A stretch of 64,000 bases of DNA from an uncultured Muribaculaceae bacterium. Lineage in GTDB: Bacteria > Bacteroidota > Bacteroidia > Bacteroidales > Muribaculaceae. This document shows, piece by piece, positions 43,085 through 51,511 of the stretch. The DNA lies in contig CAJUCW010000009.1 in assembly GCA_910585275.1 (NCBI GenBank), forward strand, positions 57,983 to 121,982. The letters run 5' to 3'. Below the pieces are notes generated by a model. That model was not told where the DNA came from, did no database searches, and saw only the letters and a program-made list of their open reading frames with translations. The translations under genes were made by a program, and so were the position numbers. Every line of letters begins with the position of its first letter. Position 1 is the stretch's first letter.

Positions 43085-44722
43085 ATGTGGAATGTCCGCT
43101 ATCATATAATTACTGTGTTTCTTGCAGTGTTCGTAATCATGACGGCATGCAATTGCGAACCTCCTGCACAAGGAGGGGAATCCGGGATGTGCCGGATTTC
43201 CCTCCGTCTTTCCACATCCGGATTGCCGACGCGGGCATCCGATGGCTCGGAATCGAAGGAAGACGGTAACACCCTTGAAAATTATATTGACCCTTCAGAC
43301 ATCAGGATATGCCTTTTCGGAAATGACGGCATACTAAAAAGCGTGGCATATGGAGGCGTTTCTGATGGCGTAGGCATGACGGGAACTGACGGGAATCTGT
43401 CTGTGGATTTGGACGTTGCATCATCCGAATTCGGGGATGAAGGGGTTGTAAAGATACTTGTCGTCGCCAACTTTGACGGATTCGTCGAGAATCTCGATCT
43501 CACGGTAGGAGCAACTACTTTTGACGATGTTAGAAATATTGTGCCCGGCGAGACTGCCGATCAGAATGCTATCACCCGTATTCCGATGATTGGCGAAGCG
43601 TCGGTAAGTCTTTCCGAAATCGAATCTGACTCTCATATAGAGGTCGCGATGAACAGGATGCTTGCCAAGATAGAGGTGGTTGACGAACTTGCTGATGACG
43701 GATATGAAATCGAGTCGGTGTCGTTGTATGCAACAGGGGAAACGGTAAGGGATGGAGCTTCCGCGACAAAAGAAATCTCCTTTGCACATGACGGCAATAA
43801 ATTCCGGGCATACATACCGAAAAGGAAATTAGGCGATGATGTAAAAGGGAACGACCGACGCATTACACTGAACGTAAGGAAGTCTGATTCGACAGACACT
43901 GAACCCTATTACATCTATCTTTCGAAATATGGTGATGACGGCGAGCCGTGTGCGGACGAAGCTGAATTCTGGAACACGCTCCTTCCGAACCGCATCTACC
44001 GCTTTACCGTCACTTCCCTCAAACCCTCCCTCCAAGTGCAGGATAAGATAAAGATTATATGGTATTATATTAATACTACGAACGTTAGTAAGTTTTATTC
44101 CCGGTATATTGTAGTCGAAAACTCCTTTGAAGCATTAGATAATTGTAATTATTCGTTTTGTCAAGGGAATGGCGCATATCTGTGCTCTTTTGAAGTGCCT
44201 GCCTCTGTAGTGGCATCCGGATATAGGAACATTGCATATTGTTTCGTAAATGAAGTTTATAAATACGAGCGAATCAGTAGTAAAGGGTATATATGGCAGG
44301 ATGCGGTCAAAATAGAGAATGAGGGTGAATATACCTGTTTCTATTTGAACGACGAAAGTATTTCCAAAAAATATGGCAGCATTTATCCTACAGATAAGCC
44401 TTACCGATTCTATTGCCGTGGAGAAAAATATGATAAAATTAAATTAAATAAGAAGCTTGAAAATGATAAGGTAGCTTATTATCCTGGTCCGACAGGTCAG
44501 TATTTTGGAGCATTCACAACAGATGACAGGGGATATAAATATGCAGAACTCGGATTTGCTTCTGGAGATACACCATCATCATCCTTTCCCTTCGGATTTG
44601 ATATCGAAGATGACGATGGCAATTCGGTAAAGATTGTGGATAATGATGGCACATTTAATTACTACGATATCTTCGAGCAGGAGATAGAAGGCAGGAAATA
44701 TTATGTATTTTATCTCGATTGA
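43085..44722 (+). CDS. Fimbrillin-like lipoprotein with an unrelated C-terminal domain
   Basis: A 545-residue lipoprotein with lipobox MTAC (Cys22) and PTRAS (Arg50). The N-terminal 320 residues are fimbrillin-like: IRICLFGNDGILKSVAYG, VKILVVANFDGF, MNRMLAKIEVVDELA and FWNTLLPNRIYRFTVTSLK, where a fimbrial subunit would normally end. Instead about 220 further residues follow, rich in Tyr, Lys and Asn, with no family I know. The DNA becomes clearly more AT-rich at about 44045, exactly at this junction. It is probably a minor or tip subunit whose receptor-binding end was acquired. Confidence 0.72.
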   Translation: MWNVRYHIITVFLAVFVIMTACNCEPPAQGGESGMCRISLRLSTSGLPTRASDGSESKEDGNTLENYIDPSDIRICLFGNDGILKSVAYGGVSDGVGMTGTDGNLSVDLDVASSEFGDEGVVKILVVANFDGFVENLDLTVGATTFDDVRNIVPGETADQNAITRIPMIGEASVSLSEIESDSHIEVAMNRMLAKIEVVDELADDGYEIESVSLYATGETVRDGASATKEISFAHDGNKFRAYIPKRKLGDDVKGNDRRITLNVRKSDSTDTEPYYIYLSKYGDDGEPCADEAEFWNTLLPNRIYRFTVTSLKPSLQVQDKIKIIWYYINTTNVSKFYSRYIVVENSFEALDNCNYSFCQGNGAYLCSFEVPASVVASGYRNIAYCFVNEVYKYERISSKGYIWQDAVKIENEGEYTCFYLNDESISKKYGSIYPTDKPYRFYCRGEKYDKIKLNKKLENDKVAYYPGPTGQYFGAFTTDDRGYKYAELGFASGDTPSSSFPFGFDIEDDDGNSVKIVDNDGTFNYYDIFEQEIEGRKYYVFYLD

Positions 44723-44775
44723 TGAGGGTTTTTCCATGGGAAAATATTTCTCTTCATAATGGCCGAGCGGTTATG

Positions 44776-44830
44776 ACCGACCCCTAAGGTCGGTAACTGA
44801 ACAACGCTTCGGTAACTGAACAACGTTTCT
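44776..44830 (+). repeat. Structured GGTAACTGAAC repeat
   Basis: ACCGACC/GGTCGGT (44776-44782 and 44788-44794) form a 7-bp hairpin with loop CCTAA. The last three stem bases begin GGTAACTGAACAACG, and a second CGGTAACTGAACAACG follows at once. A diverged copy lies on the minus strand at 18146-18179. Confidence 0.65.
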
Positions 44831-44863
44831 GGGGCGGGACAAGAATTCGGTGGGTGAACAAGA

Positions 44864-44905
44864 AAAAGCGACGGCGGCTTCCGTGTGGAGGCCGCCGTCG
44901 CTTTT
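44864..44905. terminator. Bidirectional terminator between fimbrial pair and peptidase gene
   Basis: AAAAGCGACGGCGGC (44864-44878) is perfectly complementary to 44891-44905, with A/T tracts at both outer ends. It separates convergent transcripts. Confidence 0.9.
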
Positions 44906-44943
44906 GCGGAGAGATAGGGATGGAGGGGAGATTGGGATATGAA

Positions 44944-46326
44944 TTAGTACATGGGGTCCCAGGCGGGGAGGGGGAGGGGCTTCTGGCGGAGGAGGTCGAG
45001 GAGTTTGGCGGGGACGTATTTCTTGTTGACTACGAGACGGAACATGTATTCGTCAAACCAGCGGTCGGTCATGATGAGGTGGCCGTCGTTGGCGCCGGGT
45101 CCCCAGCTGTTTTCTACCATCCATTTTGTGGGCTTGCCGTCGGCGTCGAGGTCAACGGCCATGAGAGTCATGGCATGTGACGACGCGCTGTCGAAGGTGC
45201 GTATCCTGTCGGCTTTGTCCATGCCGAAGGAGACTCCGAAAAGCGATTCGTAGTCGAAATTGGCGGGGTCGAGGATGCCACGGCTGCGGTCGAGGAATTT
45301 GCCGACGTCGCATGAGAAATACATCATGTTGTTGTCTTTGATGCTGGCAATGGCCATCTCTTTAATCTCCTCTACGGGGAGGTTGAGGTAGGTCCAGTTC
45401 TCGCCGTCGTAGGTGTGGCGGTCGAGGTCGATTTCATAGAGCTTGTAATATTCGCGCGTGGGGTCGTTCATGAGCATCACGTAGTCGTCCTTGAGATTGT
45501 TACCGGCGAATTCCTTATAGAACTGCTGCGGTGTGTAGGTCTTGGAGCTGACGATTTTGCCATCTTTGTCTTTACGGGTCCAGGTGAATTCTGTTGGAGG
45601 CACTCCGAGGGTGAGGGCGAGCATGCGGTAAACTTCCGAAAGCATAGCTTCTTTTTCAGTCTGCACGGCTTTTGCCGACGCTTTTTCGGCTTTCATCTTG
45701 CGGAGTTTAAGGCCGTCTTCGCGGAGTTTGCGGGCTATGTGGCGGCTGAGAGCGGAAGTTTTGGAACTGGAGAATGTCTCCACCATCGCGCTCTTGGGTA
45801 CGACTCCATATTTGAGGAGATTGTCGGAGAGTCCGGTGAACTGTCCGCCGTCGCTGAGGGGATGGCGGAAGAGCCACTCCACGGTCTTGTCGGCGAAGGG
45901 GAGGTTGGAAGTGTCGATTACCGACTGCAGGAAGAGGTTGGCTTTCTCGAGCTGGTCGAAGAAGAAGTTATAGTTCTGCGAAAGTTCGAGTTCGGGGATG
46001 TCGTTGGCTGCCATCATCTGCGAGCGGAGCACGTTGAGGCCGGTGAAAAGCCAGCAACGTCCTGACGATTTCTGGTCGGTAATGCCTTTGCTTTTCACGC
46101 GGTGGGAGAAATTGTCGTCGATAAGGTTCTTGTTGTCGGCGTTGACGGCAAGCACCTCGATGTCGGAGCTGCGGAGGGCATTGGAAATAGCTTTGTCGGC
46201 GGGGGTGGATTTGTAGGAGGAACGGAGACGCGCCATCATGGCGTCGTCGATGCCGCCGCCGGGGGTGACGGCGAAGAGCGGGAGCGCAAGGGCTCCGGCA
46301 AATAGCGAAAGGAGGAATCGGTTCAT
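44944..46326 (-). CDS. pepC: C1 peptidase, bleomycin hydrolase/PepC type, with signal peptide
   Basis: A 460-residue papain-fold aminopeptidase. The catalytic Cys91 is in SSGRCWLFTGLN, the histidine in SSHAMTLMAVD and the asparagine in MVENSWG. The family normally removes N-terminal residues in the cytoplasm as a hexamer. Here an N-terminal signal peptide (FLLSLFAGALALPLFA, cleaved near residue 19) sends it out of the cytoplasm, as in several Bacteroidetes homologues. It lies downstream of the glp operon but behind that operon's terminator, so it probably has its own promoter. Confidence 0.92.
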   Translation of the reverse strand: MNRFLLSLFAGALALPLFAVTPGGGIDDAMMARLRSSYKSTPADKAISNALRSSDIEVLAVNADNKNLIDDNFSHRVKSKGITDQKSSGRCWLFTGLNVLRSQMMAANDIPELELSQNYNFFFDQLEKANLFLQSVIDTSNLPFADKTVEWLFRHPLSDGGQFTGLSDNLLKYGVVPKSAMVETFSSSKTSALSRHIARKLREDGLKLRKMKAEKASAKAVQTEKEAMLSEVYRMLALTLGVPPTEFTWTRKDKDGKIVSSKTYTPQQFYKEFAGNNLKDDYVMLMNDPTREYYKLYEIDLDRHTYDGENWTYLNLPVEEIKEMAIASIKDNNMMYFSCDVGKFLDRSRGILDPANFDYESLFGVSFGMDKADRIRTFDSASSHAMTLMAVDLDADGKPTKWMVENSWGPGANDGHLIMTDRWFDEYMFRLVVNKKYVPAKLLDLLRQKPLPLPAWDPMY

Positions 46327-46362
46327 GGTTGGTGGTTTTTTTAGATGATGCGAATTTACGAA

Positions 46363-46400
46363 AAAAATCTTATAAGCCTTCGCGGGCTTATAAGATTTTT
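46363..46400 (-). terminator. Terminator of the glp operon
   Basis: AAAAATCTTATAAGCC (46363-46378) is perfectly complementary to 46385-46400, with loop TTCGCG. On the minus strand the T-tract follows the stem, 30 bases after the glpF stop. Confidence 0.9.
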
Positions 46401-46429
46401 GAGAATATCATTAAAATGTAGCCGGCGAT

Positions 46430-47185
46430 TTATTGGATTAGGAGACGGTATGCCCAGAAGACGAGGACGGCGAAGAGAGACCCCACGATGGGCCCGGCGA
46501 TAGGCACCCAGGCATATTTCCATTGGCTGCTTCCTTTTCCTTTTATCGGCAGAATGTGATGGGCAAGGCGCGGCCCGAGGTCGCGCGCGGGGTTGATGGC
46601 GTAGCCTGTTGTGCCTCCGAGCGCCATGCCTATGACCACTACAAGGAGCGCCACAGGGAGTGCGCCGATCGAGCCGAGGCCGACTTCGGCGGTGTTGCCG
46701 CTTTCGGCGAGGAAGAGGATGACGAGGATGAGCACGAAAGTGCCGATAACCTCCGAAAGGAAATTGCGCTTGAGATTCTTGATGGCCGGGATGGTGGCGA
46801 AGACACCGAGTTTGGAGTCTTTGTCGTCGGTGGCGTCGAAATGGTCTTTATAGAACCAATAGACTGTCATACCACCCAGAAACGCCCCGATTAGCTGCGA
46901 GATGATATAGGGTATTACCATCGCCCAGTCGAATTTTCCGGCGGCCGCCAACCCGATGGTGACGGCCGGGTTGAGATGCGCTCCTGTGTAAGGCCCGGCA
47001 ATGAAGACGCCGCACATTACGGCGAGACCCCATGCGAGGGTTACGACCACCCACCCGCCGCCGTTGCCTTTGGAGTTTTTCAGAGTGGTGCATGCCACGA
47101 CTCCGCATCCGAGCAGAATCATTATGAACGTTCCTAAGAATTCAAAGAAACATTGCAGGAATATAGGGATTTCGAGTTCTTCCAT
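46430..47185 (-). CDS. glpF: Glycerol uptake facilitator (aquaglyceroporin)
   Basis: A 251-residue MIP-family channel with six membrane helices and both NPA loops: GAHLNPAVTIG and GYAINPARDLGPRLAH. Asp after the second NPAR is the mark of glycerol-conducting members. It lets glycerol enter for phosphorylation by GlpK, encoded just upstream. The start at 47185 (MEELEIPIF) is chosen because sequence further up is a dispersed repeat (family D), which only looks like an N-terminal extension. Confidence 0.94.
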   Translation of the reverse strand: MEELEIPIFLQCFFEFLGTFIMILLGCGVVACTTLKNSKGNGGGWVVVTLAWGLAVMCGVFIAGPYTGAHLNPAVTIGLAAAGKFDWAMVIPYIISQLIGAFLGGMTVYWFYKDHFDATDDKDSKLGVFATIPAIKNLKRNFLSEVIGTFVLILVILFLAESGNTAEVGLGSIGALPVALLVVVIGMALGGTTGYAINPARDLGPRLAHHILPIKGKGSSQWKYAWVPIAGPIVGSLFAVLVFWAYRLLIQ

Positions 47186-47201
47186 GGTTAAATCTGTTTT
47201 T

Positions 47202-47362
47202 GCGCCGAGGCGCGGGTTCTTCTTTTTCGTGCCGAGGCACTCACACAATTCAAATTCGAGGGACGGGGCGATTAGCAATTAGCAATTAGTAATTAGCAAT
47301 TAGTAATTAGTAATTAGGAATTAGTAATTTCTCATTGCTAATTGCTAATTGTAATTGCGCTT
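47202..47362. repeat. Family D and TTAGNAAT repeats between glpK and glpF
   Basis: Bases 47202-47262 hold GCGCCGAGGCGC-like palindromes and CACACAATTCAAATTCGAGG. Then 47271-47347 is made of (A)TTAG(C/T)AA units whose ends pair (TAGCAATTAGCAAT at 47273-47286 with 47334-47347). The TTAGCGATTAGGAATT terminator at 29.26 kb is built from the same word. The intercistronic RNA should form a long hairpin. Confidence 0.75.
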
Positions 47363-47364
47363 TG

Positions 47365-48861
47365 CTAATCGACTTTGTCTTGGGTGAGGACGCGGTTTAC
47401 GGCATCGTGCCAACCCTCAATCTCCTTATCCACTTTGCTGCGGTCGGCTGAGGGGTGGAAGCGGCGTTCCACTTTCCATTGGGCGTTGATTTCGTCGAGG
47501 TCTTTCCAATAGCCTACGGCAAGTCCTGCGAGATAGGCGGCGCCCAGGGCGGTTGTTTCGGTAATTTCGGGGCGAAGCACTTCTGTGTCGAGCAGGTCGC
47601 TTTGGAACTGCATCAGGAGATTGTTTCGTGAAGCGCCTCCATCTACTTTGAGGTTGGCAATCGGTATTCCGCAGTCGCGCTCCATGGCTTTGACAATGTC
47701 GAAAGTCTGGTAGGCTATTCCCTCGAGAGCTGCGCGGGCTATGTGGGCGGTAGTTGTACCCCGGGAGATTCCGGAGATGGCTCCACGCGCATACTGGTCC
47801 CAATAAGGAGCTCCCAGTCCGGTGAGTGCCGGCACGAAATAAACGCCGTCGGTGTCCGGAACGGATGCAGCGAGCTCTTCGACCTCGGAAGATGATTGTA
47901 TGCAGTGGAGTCCGTCGCGGAGCCATTGCACCACGGAGCCTCCCACGAATATGGAGCCTTCGAGTGCATACGTCACCTTGTCGCCAATCTGCCATGCTAT
48001 GGTGGAGAGGAGCCGGTTTTTCGAGATTATGGGTTTGTCGCCGGTGTTCATGAGAAGGAAACATCCGGTGCCGTAGGTGTTTTTCACGGCCCCCGGCTGG
48101 ATGCACATTTGTCCGAAAAGGGCCGCCTGCTGGTCGCCGGCCACTCCGGCAATGGGAATCTCGTGGGCGAAGATTGTAGTTGTGGTATAGGCCATCACGC
48201 CGCTGCTCGGCTTGACTTCAGGCATCATTGATTCGGGTATCCCGAAAAGGTCGAGGAGTTCCTTATCCCATTCGAGGGTGTTGATATTGAATAGCATGGT
48301 TCGGGCAGCGTTGGTCACGTCGGTCACGTGTTCGGAGTTTCTGGTGAGGCAGGATATTAGCCAGGAATCCACGGTGCCGAACCTCAGCTTGCCCAATTCG
48401 GCGAGCCTGCGTGCGCCATGCACATGGTCGAGAATCCATTTTATTTTCGTGGCGCTGAAATAAGCGTCGATTATGAGTCCGGTTTTTTCCTGAATCATGT
48501 CGGCATATCCTTGGGCACGCAGTTCGTCGCAGTATTCCGACGTGCGGCGGTCTTGCCACACGATGGCATTGTAGATAGGCTCACCGGTGTCGGCATCCCA
48601 GACGATGGTTGTCTCGCGCTGGTTGGTTATTCCGATTGCCGCTATGTCATGGCCGTTGATACCGATTTTTGAGATGGCTTCGGCAATGACGGCAGCCTGG
48701 GAGCCCCATATCTGGTGAGGGTCGTGTTCCACCCATCCGGATTTCGGAAAAATCTGGGGGAATTCATGCTGGGCGGTGGAGCGTATGTTGCCGGCTTGGT
48801 CGAAGACGATGGCGCGGCTGCTGCTTGTGCCCTGGTCGAGAGAAAGAATGTATTTTTCCAT
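47365..48861 (-). CDS. glpK: Glycerol kinase
   Basis: A 498-residue FGGY-family kinase that phosphorylates glycerol to sn-glycerol 3-phosphate. It has [16 protein letters not shown] at the N-terminus, the glycerol-site region [34 protein letters not shown] and the signature [17 protein letters not shown]. The ATG at 48861 is chosen; the frame further up is repeat sequence. It lies in operon order glpA-B-C-K-F. Confidence 0.97.
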   Translation of the reverse strand: MEKYILSLDQGTSSSRAIVFDQAGNIRSTAQHEFPQIFPKSGWVEHDPHQIWGSQAAVIAEAISKIGINGHDIAAIGITNQRETTIVWDADTGEPIYNAIVWQDRRTSEYCDELRAQGYADMIQEKTGLIIDAYFSATKIKWILDHVHGARRLAELGKLRFGTVDSWLISCLTRNSEHVTDVTNAARTMLFNINTLEWDKELLDLFGIPESMMPEVKPSSGVMAYTTTTIFAHEIPIAGVAGDQQAALFGQMCIQPGAVKNTYGTGCFLLMNTGDKPIISKNRLLSTIAWQIGDKVTYALEGSIFVGGSVVQWLRDGLHCIQSSSEVEELAASVPDTDGVYFVPALTGLGAPYWDQYARGAISGISRGTTTAHIARAALEGIAYQTFDIVKAMERDCGIPIANLKVDGGASRNNLLMQFQSDLLDTEVLRPEITETTALGAAYLAGLAVGYWKDLDEINAQWKVERRFHPSADRSKVDKEIEGWHDAVNRVLTQDKVD

Positions 48862-48877
48862 AGTATTTTGATTTTTT

Positions 48878-48943
48878 TCGCGCCGAGGCGCTGTTTCTGG
48901 TTTTCGCGCCGAGGCGCTCACACAATTCAAATTCGCGGGAGGG
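48878..48943. repeat. Family D repeat between glpC and glpK
   Basis: Two GCGCCGAGGCGC palindromes (about 48881-48892 and 48907-48918) are followed by CACACAATTCAAATTCGCGG. This is the clearest copy of the family and lies 5-70 bases downstream of the glpC stop on the minus strand. Confidence 0.8.
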
Positions 48944-48948
48944 GATGC

Positions 48949-50202
48949 TCACTCAACCCGGTTAAGTTTTTTTGTTGCTTCCTCATCGATGGCTTCCGCC
49001 AGGACGGAAATTGGGTTGAAGACCGGCACTTGTGTTGACATTTCTATCTGCCATTTGCACGTTTCGCAGTCGCATGCCACGAAATCGCAACCGCTTTTGA
49101 GTATGCTGTCGAAAAGGGGCTGTCCGATGGCCTGGGAATAACTGTAGTATTCCTTCTTGAAGCCGTAGGTGCCGGCGATGCCGCAGCAGTGGGAGGGGAG
49201 GTTGATGAACTCCACCCCCGGAATCATCTTCAGGAGGGAGGTGGAGTAGATGGTCCATCCGAGCTTCTCCATGTGGCATGGTACGTGATATGCGATTTTT
49301 TTGTGGTAGTCTTCGCGGAATGCGATTTTTGCTTTCCCGGTGTCGAGTAGGTTGAATATGAAACGTGTGGCAAGCTGTATATGGTCGCGCACGTCTTTGT
49401 TTTCGAGATGAAGGAGATGTGGATATTCGTCGCGGAGGGTGAAGCAGCATGTGGATGACGTGGCAAGCACCTCGTCGCCACGGTCAACCGCTTCCCTGAT
49501 GGCCCGGAGGTTGTTTTCGCCGTCGCGCGTAGCCTCGTCGATGCAGCGGTTGGCAATCTTGGCCACCCCGCAGCATTTTTCACGGTCGAGGAGGCGCACT
49601 CCATATCCGAGGGCGTTCATTACCTTCAGGAGGTCCTTGCCAAGCTGCGGATAGTTATAGTTCACGTAACAGCCATGGAAAAATGATACATGGCGTGGAA
49701 ACGCCTCCTGCTCAGCGGCGGCTTCATGGCGATACCATGTCTCGAATTTCTGCGAGGCGTATTTCGGAAATGTGCGGTGGTCATCGATTTTCAGCACCTT
49801 GTCCATAATCAACTTCACCGGCTTAAGCCCGAGAGAGAAATTCACTACAGGAGCCATCGCGGTGGCCATGTTGCCCATGAAGTCGGTGTTGGCGAGAAGT
49901 GTGTCTCGGAGAGATGGTTTTCCGTGTGCATATTTTATACGGGCGGCCTGGATTATGTCGCCGATTTTCACATCGTTGGGACAAGCCACCTCACACCTCT
50001 TGCAGTTCAGGCAGTATTTCAGCGCCTCATCATAGAAGAAAGGGCGTTTCAGGCGGTATCTCTCACCGTCCGGCCCCGCCTGTTTCGGCCCCGGATAGTC
50101 GGGGTTGACCGCTGTGACGGGGCAATACACAGTGCATATCGTACATTTTATACACGACTCGAAATTGTTGTCGCTTATGTTCTGTTGCTGAAGGTTCATC
50201 AT
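48949..50202 (-). CDS. glpC: Anaerobic glycerol-3-phosphate dehydrogenase subunit C
   Basis: A 417-residue membrane-linked iron-sulfur subunit that passes electrons from GlpAB to quinone. Two 4Fe-4S sets are at the N-terminus (CIKCTICTVYCPV and CLNCKRCEVACPN). Two CCG domains follow: LLDREKCCGVAK and LPSHCCGIAGTYG with upstream cysteines. The length is typical. It starts 12 bases after the glpB stop. Confidence 0.95.
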   Translation of the reverse strand: MMNLQQQNISDNNFESCIKCTICTVYCPVTAVNPDYPGPKQAGPDGERYRLKRPFFYDEALKYCLNCKRCEVACPNDVKIGDIIQAARIKYAHGKPSLRDTLLANTDFMGNMATAMAPVVNFSLGLKPVKLIMDKVLKIDDHRTFPKYASQKFETWYRHEAAAEQEAFPRHVSFFHGCYVNYNYPQLGKDLLKVMNALGYGVRLLDREKCCGVAKIANRCIDEATRDGENNLRAIREAVDRGDEVLATSSTCCFTLRDEYPHLLHLENKDVRDHIQLATRFIFNLLDTGKAKIAFREDYHKKIAYHVPCHMEKLGWTIYSTSLLKMIPGVEFINLPSHCCGIAGTYGFKKEYYSYSQAIGQPLFDSILKSGCDFVACDCETCKWQIEMSTQVPVFNPISVLAEAIDEEATKKLNRVE

Positions 50203-50214
50203 GGCGGGGTCATT

Positions 50215-51459
50215 TTAGTTTGTAATACAAGAGGCTGCATGTAGGGCTGTGGCGAGGGTGATTCCCGCGCCGCTTCCTTCCTTGAGCGCGTTGAACCCGG
50301 CAAGGAGGGCTCCTGTGGCGTAGAGATTGTCGATGGTTTCCCCTTTCAAAGCCGGGCGGAACAGGGAGTCGGTTACGACCCCATACTGCATATAGGGCTG
50401 CGGGGCATAGAAATTCTCGTCATACCATCCGGTGCGTCCCCCGGTCACGTTGAGGTCAAGCCCGAGCACCGGCTCATATACGCGGTCGATGTTCGCTATG
50501 AGTCCGTGGCCGAAGAAACTTCCGGTGGAGATAACGAAATTTCCGGCCTCCAGTGGCATGTCGCCGAAATTGACGGTAAATACCCGTTCAAGACGATGGG
50601 ATGACGATATGTCGCCCTTCACGACGGTGTCTCCCGGCATGAATGTGCCTCCGAGACGTATGAAATAGTCGCGCAAGCTAAGCTGGCATCTCACTCCCGG
50701 CACCGAAGCCGGAGTCGTGGCGATGAAATAGACCGGGCGGTCAACGCCCTTGCGAAGGCGCATCACGGGGTCGTCGCTGAAGATTCCGACCACCGCCGGC
50801 ATTATTACGGCATCGGCACCTGCCGACACTTCGTTGATTTTCTTTGCAAGGAGCTCTACGGCATCCCCGTCGAGGAATCGCGAAATGTTGGTGGCCCGCA
50901 TTTCGGTGGTGCTTTTCCTCAGCGTGTCGAGCTGCGGGATATCTACCTCGGCCGTGAAACATTCCGCCCCGAGCTTGGAGAGTCCGTGGCTAAGGAAGCG
51001 TGGATAGAAGTCTATATATCCGAGGATATTGACTACGGCGAGCCGTTTCCCCCGGAAGTCATCGGGATGCTCCGCCGTCAGATAGTCGTCAAGAGTAAGC
51101 CACGCCGGCTTCAGAAACCCGAGAGGGGTGAGCCGGTAATGGTTGCGTTCGAGCGATCCGTTTACTTTTATCCCCGCCTCATTGAGCAGTGGCGCCACTC
51201 TTGAGAGTAACGACCTGACCTTTGGGATGCCAATCTTATGATATGGATGGCTTTCGGGAAGGCGCTCAGCCATCGCAAGGGGATTTTCAACCACGGTTTC
51301 GCCGTCGGCCTCACCGAGAAATTCAAATGAGCCCGACCAGAAATGGAGTGCGCTTTGCCCGGCGGAGATTATCGCCGTGGCTTTTCCGGCCCGTTGCGAT
51401 TCAATTCCAGCCACAAGTCCGCTGAGTCCGCCGCCTATTATGATGTTGTCGAATTTCAT
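50215..51459 (-). CDS. glpB: Anaerobic glycerol-3-phosphate dehydrogenase subunit B
   Basis: A 414-residue flavoprotein subunit with an N-terminal FAD/NAD(P) fold (IIIGGGLSGLVAGIESQRAG) and a C-terminal GALLAGFNALKEGSGAGITL that closes the flavin site. With GlpA it oxidises glycerol 3-phosphate to dihydroxyacetone phosphate when oxygen is absent, fitting an anaerobic gut lifestyle. It lies 52 bases after glpA and directly before glpC. Confidence 0.94.
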   Translation of the reverse strand: MKFDNIIIGGGLSGLVAGIESQRAGKATAIISAGQSALHFWSGSFEFLGEADGETVVENPLAMAERLPESHPYHKIGIPKVRSLLSRVAPLLNEAGIKVNGSLERNHYRLTPLGFLKPAWLTLDDYLTAEHPDDFRGKRLAVVNILGYIDFYPRFLSHGLSKLGAECFTAEVDIPQLDTLRKSTTEMRATNISRFLDGDAVELLAKKINEVSAGADAVIMPAVVGIFSDDPVMRLRKGVDRPVYFIATTPASVPGVRCQLSLRDYFIRLGGTFMPGDTVVKGDISSSHRLERVFTVNFGDMPLEAGNFVISTGSFFGHGLIANIDRVYEPVLGLDLNVTGGRTGWYDENFYAPQPYMQYGVVTDSLFRPALKGETIDNLYATGALLAGFNALKEGSGAGITLATALHAASCITN

Positions 51460-51511
51460 AGTATCTTTTCTTTAACCTTTTTACGATAATGCCCTGTCAT
51501 TGCGCCGGAGG

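Noticed and set aside
47186..47278. N-terminal extension of GlpF
   Set aside because: The extra codons are the dispersed family D repeat; the aquaporin fold begins at MEELEIP.
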